A stretch of 10,633 nucleotides of DNA from an uncultured Brevinema sp. (GTDB lineage Bacteria; Spirochaetota; Brevinematia; Brevinematales; Brevinemataceae): contig CAMQSH010000057.1 of assembly GCA_947036575.1 (NCBI GenBank), positions 1 to 10,633 on the forward strand. The letters run 5' to 3'. Positions 5,435 to 10,633 of the stretch are shown in pieces (the first letter of the stretch is position 1; the number at the start of each line of letters is the position of its first letter). The position numbers and the translations under genes were made by a program. The notes below the pieces were generated by a model, which was not told the DNA's origin, did not search any database, and was given only the letters and a program-made list of their open reading frames with translations.

Positions 5435-7036
5435 ATGAGTAAAACATTTAAAATGGACGGATTTTTGGACTTTATAGAAAAGGGCGGAAATAAGTTGCCT
5501 AATCCTATAACTTTGTTCTTTTATTTATTTACTGGAACTATAGTTTTATCAGCTATTCTTTCGTTTTTAGGGGTTTCAGCTGAATTTACAACGATACAGA
5601 AAGGAGAAGTTATTCTCAAAAATGTTACGGTTTTTAATATGCTTTCTGGAGAAGGGATCAAATTAATCTTCACGACAGGAATTAGAAATTTTACAAATCA
5701 CCCAGCTTTAGGTGCTATTATTGTTGCGATGATGGGGGTTGGAGTAGCCGAAGGTGCTGGTTTGATGTCTGCTTATATCAAAAAAATTGTTATAGGTACT
5801 CCTAAAAGTCTTATTTCTGTGATAGTAGTATTTACAGGAGTTCTTTCTAATATTGCTTCTGATGCTGGTTATATAGTTCTTGTTCCTTTAGGTGGCCTTA
5901 TTTTTGCTTCTTTTGGACGTCATCCTCTCGCTGGTATTGCAGCAGCTTTTGCAGGAGTATCTGGTGGTTTTTCAGCCAATCTTTTATTAGGTACTGCAGA
6001 CCCACTTTTATCTGGGATTTCAACAATTGCTGCTCAAATTATGGTTTCTGACTATTATGTTTCACCAACTTCTAATTATTATTTTATGGTGGGTTCAACA
6101 TTTCTTATTACGATTTTAGGAGCTATCATTACTGATAAAGTGGTAGAACCTAGATTAGGGAAATATACAGGACCATCATTAGATGTATCCAAAGATACTT
6201 CGTTAACAGATAGCGAGAAAAAAGGATTATTGTATGCTAATATTACTCTTTTTCTATTTGTTGTAAGTATTCTTGCAATGGTTCTCCCTGAAAATGGAGC
6301 ATTACGTCTATCAGCAACAGAAGTGGAGGCTTTTCAGTTAGCTAACAATAGAATGCCCACTACTATAGAAGCATTAAGACCTTTCTTCTCTAATTCTATT
6401 ATTTTTGTGCTTATGTTATTCTTTTTAATTCCTGGACTTGCTTATGGAATAGGCGCAAAAACAATTACTGATGATAAGACAGTAATAAAATTTTTAAATA
6501 AATCAATGGTTTCTTTAGCTCCTGTATTGATAATTTTCTTTATTTCTGGACAATTTATCTACGTATTTAATCAATCAAATATAGGCATTATTCTTGCTGT
6601 TAATCTAGCGAATTTTTTACAATCTTTAGGTGTTTCAAATATTGCAGCGGTGGTAGGATTAATTTTTATTGCAGCTTTTATCAATTTATTTATGGGCAGT
6701 GCTTCTTCAAAATGGCTTATTCTTTCCCCTATATTTGTTCCTCTTTTTATGCAATTAGGAATATCTCCAGAACTTACCCAAGCAGCTTATAGGATAGGAG
6801 ATTCATCAACAAATATTATAACTCCTTTAATGACCTATTTCCCTGTTATTCTTACATTTGTTGCCAAATATAAAGCAGAGGGTGAGGATGTCGGTTTGGG
6901 TTCTGTAATATCTCTAATGTTCCCTTATTCTATTGTATTCTTAATATCATGGAGTTTATTCTTCTTAGTATGGATTTTATTAGGTATTCCTATAGGACCA
7001 GGAGTAGAATCTTTTATAACTATTCCAGGCATGTAA
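5435..7036 (+). CDS. AbgT-family transporter (p-aminobenzoyl-glutamate type)
   Basis: A 533-residue inner-membrane protein, close to the usual 500-550 for the AbgT family. E. coli AbgT takes up p-aminobenzoyl-glutamate, a folate breakdown product; relatives MtrF and YdaH have been reported to export sulfonamide antimetabolites. Family blocks are very well kept: GNKLPNPITLFF near the start, FTNHPALGAIIVAMMGVGVAEGAG, SDAGYIVLVPLGG (142-154), GVSGGFSANLLLGTADP (174-190), GSASSKW (421-427) and YRIGDSSTNIITPLM (452-466), the last two belonging to the re-entrant substrate-binding half. Many hydrophobic segments are visible. GAGGAG (5424-5429) lies five bases from the ATG. It is monocistronic, between a strong promoter and the terminator at 7061. 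No abgA/abgB hydrolase genes are nearby, so import for folate salvage versus drug export cannot be decided. Confidence 0.93.
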   Translation: MSKTFKMDGFLDFIEKGGNKLPNPITLFFYLFTGTIVLSAILSFLGVSAEFTTIQKGEVILKNVTVFNMLSGEGIKLIFTTGIRNFTNHPALGAIIVAMMGVGVAEGAGLMSAYIKKIVIGTPKSLISVIVVFTGVLSNIASDAGYIVLVPLGGLIFASFGRHPLAGIAAAFAGVSGGFSANLLLGTADPLLSGISTIAAQIMVSDYYVSPTSNYYFMVGSTFLITILGAIITDKVVEPRLGKYTGPSLDVSKDTSLTDSEKKGLLYANITLFLFVVSILAMVLPENGALRLSATEVEAFQLANNRMPTTIEALRPFFSNSIIFVLMLFFLIPGLAYGIGAKTITDDKTVIKFLNKSMVSLAPVLIIFFISGQFIYVFNQSNIGIILAVNLANFLQSLGVSNIAAVVGLIFIAAFINLFMGSASSKWLILSPIFVPLFMQLGISPELTQAAYRIGDSSTNIITPLMTYFPVILTFVAKYKAEGEDVGLGSVISLMFPYSIVFLISWSLFFLVWILLGIPIGPGVESFITIPGM

Positions 7037-7060
7037 TATCCTAAGTAATTAGCTAAAATA

Positions 7061-7097
7061 AACAGCCCATCACATAATATTAGTGTTGGGCTGTTTT
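7061..7097 (+). terminator. intrinsic terminator of the AbgT-family gene
   Basis: AACAGCCCA (7061-7069) pairs with TGGGCTGTT (7087-7095), then after one mismatch CAC (7071-7073) pairs with GTG (7083-7085). A T run follows at 7094-7097. Confidence 0.9.
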
Positions 7098-7238
7098 CTA
7101 TTATTGAGTGTATTAAAAATAAACATTGATAAATCGTATCTAATTATCTCTCTAAATACTTATTATATAAAGAACTTTGTGAAATCATTGAAACATCACT
7201 ATACTAGTAGTTATATAATAATATTATTTGATAGAGTG

Positions 7239-7268
7239 TTGATATTGTTTTTTCAAATGTACTATAAT
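7239..7268 (+). promoter_or_regulatory. sigma-70-type promoter of the multicopper oxidase gene
   Basis: TTGATA (7239-7244) and a perfect TATAAT (7263-7268) lie 18 bases apart, giving a start near 7275. I see no clear dyad typical of a CueR or CsoR operator. The upstream 7098-7238 is AT-rich without a credible gene. Confidence 0.65.
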
Positions 7269-7304
7269 ATAAATATATACAATTAGTATAAGGAGAAAAA
7301 TTAT

Positions 7305-8744
7305 ATGAAAAAAATCATAGTCATTTTTAGTGTAGTCTGTATATTTGCGACATCAGCGTGGGCTCAGCGAGGTGGGCATAATAGACGTAATAATAGACAA
7401 AATATTGTTGATCTAGCAACGCCAAAACCTTTACCGATTCCTCCAGTCTTAGAGGGAATACAAAATGGTAACACCAAAACTTTTAATATGGAAGCTAGGC
7501 ATACAAGCCATGATTTTTTAGGCACAGGTCAAAAAACAGATATGTTAGGATATAATGGAGCGTCTTATTTAGGTCCTACAATGAGAGTTAAAAGAGGTGA
7601 TAGAATGATTATGAATGTAAAGAATTCTCTTCAAGGAGTTCCTACAACATTACATAGACATGGTGCTGCTTTAGATGCTAAAGATGATGGCAATCAAAAT
7701 CAATCTATTCCAGCTGGTGGAACTTGGAAATCTGATATTATTGTCAAACAAGAAGCTGCTACTTTATGGTATCATCCTCATGCTCATGGACAAACTGCTG
7801 AACAAGCTTATATGGGCTTAGCAGGATTTTTTATTATCGATGATGATAATCCTTTGACAAAATCTTTACCTAGTACTTATGGGGTTGATGATATCCCTGT
7901 TGTCTTTCAAGGAAAAGATATCACAGAAGATGGACAGGTTTCTTTTCGTTTACGAGGAATGGCTGGATTGGTAGGGCGTACATTAGTAGTGAATGGAGCT
8001 GTCAATACCTATTTTGATACAAAATCTAAATTACTTCGTTTGAGACTTCTTAATGGAGCTAACTCTGGTGTTTATACTATACTATTTGGTGACATTCCTG
8101 CCAAGCTTATTGCTGGAGATTTGGGATATCATCAAACTCCTATTGATGCAAGACAAGTAACATTAGCATCTGGAGAAAGAGCTGAGGTAGTCTTAGATTT
8201 ATCTAAATTTCAAGGACAAGAAATTACGATTCTTGCTCATGAAAGCATTCGTGATACTACTCATGAATTAGTAAAATTAAAAATAAATGATATTACAGAT
8301 TTGAAAACTAGTGTTCCTACTCAATTAGTAGAACCAAGAAAAGCTTTGGCAATTTCTGATGATGCTCCTAGACGATTTTTCTCTTTGAGAAGTACGATGC
8401 ATGATTTTTATATTAATGATGAACAATATGAACATGGTACTATTAATTTCCGTGTTACAAAACCTGAAGAGGTAGAAGTTTGGACTTTCAAAAATACAGA
8501 TGAAAGATATCCTCACCCTATGCATTTACATGGGACAGAATTTTATGTGTTATCCGTTAATGGAAGACCGGCTCCTAAAGAAATTAGAAATGTTCCTAAA
8601 GATACTGTTTTGGTGAATCCTCAAGATGTTGTTGAAATAGCTGTTGTCTATAAAGGATCAGGAGCATTCCCTTATCATTGTCATATTTTAGAACATGAAG
8701 AGCAGGGTATGATGGGTATGATGGAAGTTGCCCCTGCTGAATAA
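7305..8744 (+). CDS. exported multicopper oxidase (CueO/laccase-like)
   Basis: A 479-residue three-domain multicopper oxidase, which oxidises Cu(I), phenols or metals while reducing oxygen to water. All four copper motifs are intact: HRHG (117-120), WYHPHAHG (155-162), HPMHLHG (404-410) and HCHILEHEEQGM (458-469). By analogy with E. coli CueO, the type 1 site would be H404, C459, H464 with M469 axial; type 2, H117 and H407; type 3, H119, H157, H159, H409, H458 and H460. The first motif has HRH rather than the common HWH. The signal peptide (residues 1-20, ending SAWA) is Sec-like with no twin arginine, unlike CueO. A CueO-type methionine-rich insert is not evident. AAGGAG (7290-7295) lies nine bases from the ATG. 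It is monocistronic. A copper-detoxification or envelope oxidase role is likely, but the substrate is unknown. Confidence 0.94.
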   Translation: MKKIIVIFSVVCIFATSAWAQRGGHNRRNNRQNIVDLATPKPLPIPPVLEGIQNGNTKTFNMEARHTSHDFLGTGQKTDMLGYNGASYLGPTMRVKRGDRMIMNVKNSLQGVPTTLHRHGAALDAKDDGNQNQSIPAGGTWKSDIIVKQEAATLWYHPHAHGQTAEQAYMGLAGFFIIDDDNPLTKSLPSTYGVDDIPVVFQGKDITEDGQVSFRLRGMAGLVGRTLVVNGAVNTYFDTKSKLLRLRLLNGANSGVYTILFGDIPAKLIAGDLGYHQTPIDARQVTLASGERAEVVLDLSKFQGQEITILAHESIRDTTHELVKLKINDITDLKTSVPTQLVEPRKALAISDDAPRRFFSLRSTMHDFYINDEQYEHGTINFRVTKPEEVEVWTFKNTDERYPHPMHLHGTEFYVLSVNGRPAPKEIRNVPKDTVLVNPQDVVEIAVVYKGSGAFPYHCHILEHEEQGMMGMMEVAPAE

Positions 8745-8763
8745 TCATCAATAGATAATAATG

Positions 8764-8805
8764 AGTCTCCTAATTGTAGAAATACAGTAGGAGGCTTTTA
8801 TTTTG
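8764..8805 (+). terminator. intrinsic terminator of the multicopper oxidase gene
   Basis: AGTCTCCTA (8764-8772) pairs with TAGGAGGCT (8788-8796) with one G-T pair. After one bulged A, TTGTA (8774-8778) pairs with TACAG (8783-8787) around a GAAA loop. A T-rich run follows, and the next promoter's -35 box begins only about four bases after this feature ends. Confidence 0.88.
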
Positions 8806-8808
8806 TAC

Positions 8809-8837
8809 TTGATTATTATAGATAATAATTCTATAAT
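8809..8837 (+). promoter_or_regulatory. sigma-70-type promoter of the unrecognised 178-residue gene
   Basis: TTGATT (8809-8814) and TATAAT (8832-8837) have a 17-base spacer. The start of this element, TTGATTATTATA, is identical to the start of the promoter at 9499, and both directly follow a terminator. Confidence 0.75.
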
Positions 8838-8867
8838 AATATAGAATATTTAGATGAGGTATTAATA

Positions 8868-9404
8868 ATGAAGTATTATAAGTATTGGGAACATTGTGTT
8901 TCAAAAATTGAAGATAATAAAATAACGGAAGCAATAGACTACGCAAGAAAAAAAGCACTCGAGTTGAATGTTCCAATAGAGCTTGTTAATAAAATTTTTT
9001 CTGTAAATCTAGATAGTTTTGAAAAGAAAATTAATAGTAATATGAGCGAGTGTATAGAGCGTGGAAAAAATGAAAATGCAAAAGCCTTGTGTTTGTACTA
9101 TAGCTTAGATAATGGTTGGGATAGTACCATTTATATTGATAAAGAGTATAGTAAAATAAATAATCATTGGATAGGTACTTCAGGAAGTTTCGTTGAAATA
9201 GGCAAGGCAAGAGGTTTTTCCGGTATCTATAAAAAGGATGCAGAGGCGGCTTTTTTTGCTGATGATATTTCTACAGGAATATGTATCTTACTCATGCTAA
9301 GAACAACTATAGCTTTTTACAATGTTACAATAAACTATAAAGATTGTGGATTTAAACTTTGTATTACTTGCACAGATGGTGATTTTGTGACTGTAGTAGG
9401 GTAA
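8868..9404 (+). CDS. uncharacterised 178-residue protein
   Basis: I do not recognise this protein. It lacks a signal peptide or clear membrane anchor, so it is probably cytoplasmic. The first 60 residues are charged and helical (KYWEHCVSKIEDNKITEAIDYARKK...). The middle carries a distinctive LDNGWDSTIYI (about 80-90), and the C-terminal half is richer in beta-forming residues, with several cysteines. A MKYYKYW start and a GAGG (8856-8859) eight bases from the ATG support the start. It has its own promoter and terminator. Three bases after its stop comes a fragment of the TPR gene's 3' end, so the gene seems to occupy a site once held by a TPR gene. The compact form and company of a TPR gene recall immunity-like or accessory proteins, but this is weak inference. 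Confidence 0.78.
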   Translation: MKYYKYWEHCVSKIEDNKITEAIDYARKKALELNVPIELVNKIFSVNLDSFEKKINSNMSECIERGKNENAKALCLYYSLDNGWDSTIYIDKEYSKINNHWIGTSGSFVEIGKARGFSGIYKKDAEAAFFADDISTGICILLMLRTTIAFYNVTINYKDCGFKLCITCTDGDFVTVVG

Positions 9405-9407
9405 AAA

Positions 9408-9446
9408 TAGCTTTAGAACAGTTAAAAAAAAAAGTAATTTTTTTAA
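9408..9446 (+). repeat. orphan 3' end of a TPR gene paralogue
   Basis: Bases 9408-9420 (TAGCTTTAGAACA) are identical to 10507-10519, inside the last codons of the intact TPR gene. The match continues more loosely through the A-rich segment, a TAAT at 9435-9438, a T-rich stretch and AAAATA, with one extra base. The equivalent sequence also occurs in the remnant at 5203-5241. No TPR coding sequence precedes it here. Confidence 0.7.
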
Positions 9447-9453
9447 AATAAAG

Positions 9454-9494
9454 AACTCCTAGTATAGTTTATCCTATATTAGGAGTTTTCTTTT
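9454..9494 (+). terminator. intrinsic terminator after the 178-residue gene
   Basis: AACTCCTAGTATAG (9454-9467) pairs with CTATATTAGGAGTT (9474-9487), a 14-base stem with one G-T pair and a 6-base loop. TTTTCTTTT runs from 9486 to 9494. Confidence 0.92.
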
Positions 9495-9498
9495 GAGC

Positions 9499-9527
9499 TT
9501 GATTATTATAAATTATTATTATATAAT
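9499..9527 (+). promoter_or_regulatory. sigma-70-type promoter of the eight-repeat TPR gene
   Basis: TTGATT (9499-9504) and TATAAT (9522-9527) have a 17-base spacer. The -35 box starts about five bases after the preceding terminator's T-tract. The -10 and leader are shared with the remnant at 4993-5015. Confidence 0.78.
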
Positions 9528-9557
9528 AAAACAGAAGAGCTAGACAAGGAGTTGAAG

Positions 9558-10535
9558 GTGGATCAAGTAAAACTTTTAAGACAAATAGATTTATGGTCTT
9601 ACAGTGACGAAGATCAAAAAATTGTGGATGCTATTTTAGTAATATCCGAAGATGATAGAAGCTATGAGCTTATTTTTCAACTAGCAGTAGCCTATAACAA
9701 TATAGGGAATTATGATGAAGCAATACAAGCTCTTTTTAATATAGCCGAAGAAGGAAAAAACGATCCTAAGTGGTATTATCGTTTAGGAAATGCTTACGCT
9801 AAACTAGAAAAATATGAAGAAGCGATTAATAATTATAATGAAGCAATAAAATTAGATTCTCAGTATATGTATGTATATAATAATAGAGGAAACTCCTATA
9901 ATAGACTAGGAAAATACGAAGAAGCTATTAGTGATTATAATGAAGCAATAAAACTAGATTCTAAGGATAGTGATGCTTACTTTAATAGAGGAAATGTCTA
10001 TTTTGATTTGGGAAAAAATGAAGAAGCGACTAATAATTATAATGAAGCAATAAACCTAGATCCTGATGATAGTGCAATTCACTACAATAATAGAGGTAAT
10101 GCTTACTATAACTTAGGTAAGTACGAAGAAGCTATTAGTGATTTTAGTAAAGCAATCAAACTAGACCCTGAATTTTACATGGCTTATTATAATAGAGGGA
10201 ATGCTTATCTTGGACTAGAAACATACAAAGAAGCAGTACAAGATTATGATGAAGTATTAAAGCAAGATCCTGAAGATGGTGAAACTTACTATAATAGAGG
10301 TATTGCTTATTATAACTTAGGTAACTATGTAGAAGCTATTAACGACTATAATGAAGCAATAAAACGAGATCCTAAGGATAGTGATGCTTACTTTAATAGA
10401 GGATATCTTTATAATGAGTTGGGAAAATATGCAGAAGCTATTAGTGATTATGATATAGTATTAAAATTAGATCCAGAGGATGAGGGTGCTCAAGCTAACA
10501 GAGCAGTAGCTTTAGAACAATTAGAAAACAATTAA
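9558..10535 (+). CDS. eight-repeat TPR protein
   Basis: A 325-residue protein with an N-terminal segment (1-34, with LLRQIDLWSYSDEDQKIV) and eight consecutive TPR units from about residue 35 to 308, mostly 34 residues each (the fourth has one extra). It ends in a short capping helix. Units 3-8 are very regular, with YNRGNAYYNLGKYEEAI-type helices and LDP turns. No export signal is visible. I chose the GTG at 9558 because AAGGAG (9546-9551) lies six bases upstream; the in-frame TTG at 9552 touches that site and is unlikely. From memory, similar N-terminal segments open TPR proteins in Firmicutes and Fusobacteria that are often near immunity-like domains; this is only suggestive. TPRs usually bind other proteins, and the partner is unknown. 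Near-identical repeats in the DNA make it prone to gain and loss of units, as the remnant at 5034 shows. Confidence 0.9.
   Translation: MDQVKLLRQIDLWSYSDEDQKIVDAILVISEDDRSYELIFQLAVAYNNIGNYDEAIQALFNIAEEGKNDPKWYYRLGNAYAKLEKYEEAINNYNEAIKLDSQYMYVYNNRGNSYNRLGKYEEAISDYNEAIKLDSKDSDAYFNRGNVYFDLGKNEEATNNYNEAINLDPDDSAIHYNNRGNAYYNLGKYEEAISDFSKAIKLDPEFYMAYYNRGNAYLGLETYKEAVQDYDEVLKQDPEDGETYYNRGIAYYNLGNYVEAINDYNEAIKRDPKDSDAYFNRGYLYNELGKYAEAISDYDIVLKLDPEDEGAQANRAVALEQLENN
9961..9992 (+). repeat. 32-base exact repeat, first copy
   Basis: Identical to 10372-10403, which lies 411 bases (137 codons) downstream in the same TPR gene. The two copies sit at the junction of repeats 3/4 and 7/8. Similarity continues upstream for about 28 bases with a few mismatches. 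Confidence 0.9.
10372..10403 (+). repeat. 32-base exact repeat, second copy
   Basis: Second copy of the repeat at 9961-9992. The distance equals four TPR units plus one codon, as expected from duplication of a four-repeat block or from later gene conversion between units. Confidence 0.9.
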
Positions 10536-10633
10536 TCTCTCTAAAAAATATCTTTTAACTAAAAATGATTGCTAAAAATCATAAAAAATATTATACTTCC
10601 AATTATGTTTAAATCAAAAAATTGTATCTTTAT

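Noticed and set aside
7083..7286. Open frame of 67 codons between the abgT and multicopper oxidase genes
   Set aside because: It begins inside the abgT terminator, runs through the oxidase promoter, has no ribosome binding site, and its composition follows AT-rich spacer DNA.
8770..8976. Minus-strand frame of 68 codons across the 8764-8805 terminator and the next gene's start
   Set aside because: It overlaps a terminator, a promoter and the start of a supported gene, and its product is only AT-driven hydrophobic residues.
5034..10403. Repeats in the TPR region as a possible CRISPR array
   Set aside because: The repeats are in-frame coding units of about 102 bases without unique spacers, and no cas genes are present.
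10565..10582. Short inverted repeat ATGATT/AATCAT after the last TPR gene as its terminator
   Set aside because: The stem is only six A-T-rich pairs and an A run, not a T run, follows on the plus strand. It fits an intrinsic terminator only for the minus strand, and no gene is visible there.
10613..10625. ATCAAAAAATTGT at the window edge, as in the TPR gene near 9613
   Set aside because: Thirteen AT-rich bases can recur by chance and the window ends before any extension can be judged.

Overview
The window looks like chromosomal DNA from a very AT-rich spirochaete (GC about 30% by eye), perhaps near Brachyspira or Brevinema. Nothing in it fixes the genus. The evidence is the gene mix: a CarD-type RNA polymerase regulator, a DUF4912 protein, a short GroES encoded away from groEL, an LpxL-type acyltransferase (so a lipid A-bearing envelope), and several TPR proteins.

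Positions 1-2453 (+) hold a likely three-gene operon: a cytoplasmic TPR protein, a translationally coupled exported TPR/coiled-coil protein, and a lipid A acyltransferase. Next is a monocistronic groES (2526-2786), preceded by a close match to a sigma-54 (-24/-12) promoter and closed by a two-way terminator. Facing it on the minus strand are ybeY (rRNA maturation) and a DUF4912/Rho-N-like gene sharing one promoter, then a separate carD with its own terminator.

Positions 4771-5434 have no intact gene. They hold a decayed, internally deleted copy of the TPR gene that lies at 9558-10535: promoter and leader kept, ribosome binding site lost, eight TPRs collapsed to one, and two frame breaks. A transporter of the AbgT family (5435-7036) and an exported three-domain multicopper oxidase (7305-8744) follow, each with its own sigma-70-type promoter and terminator.

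The right end (8745-10633) is accessory in character: an unrecognised 178-residue protein, then an eight-repeat TPR protein. The unrecognised gene is followed within a few bases by an orphan copy of the TPR gene's 3' end, then a terminator, then a promoter that begins almost in the terminator's T-tract. Similar tail-terminator-promoter boundaries occur at 5200-5310 and 9408-9527. The region therefore looks like a family of small units that has expanded, exchanged reading frames between shared flanks and decayed. The abgT and multicopper oxidase genes sit between two members of that family.
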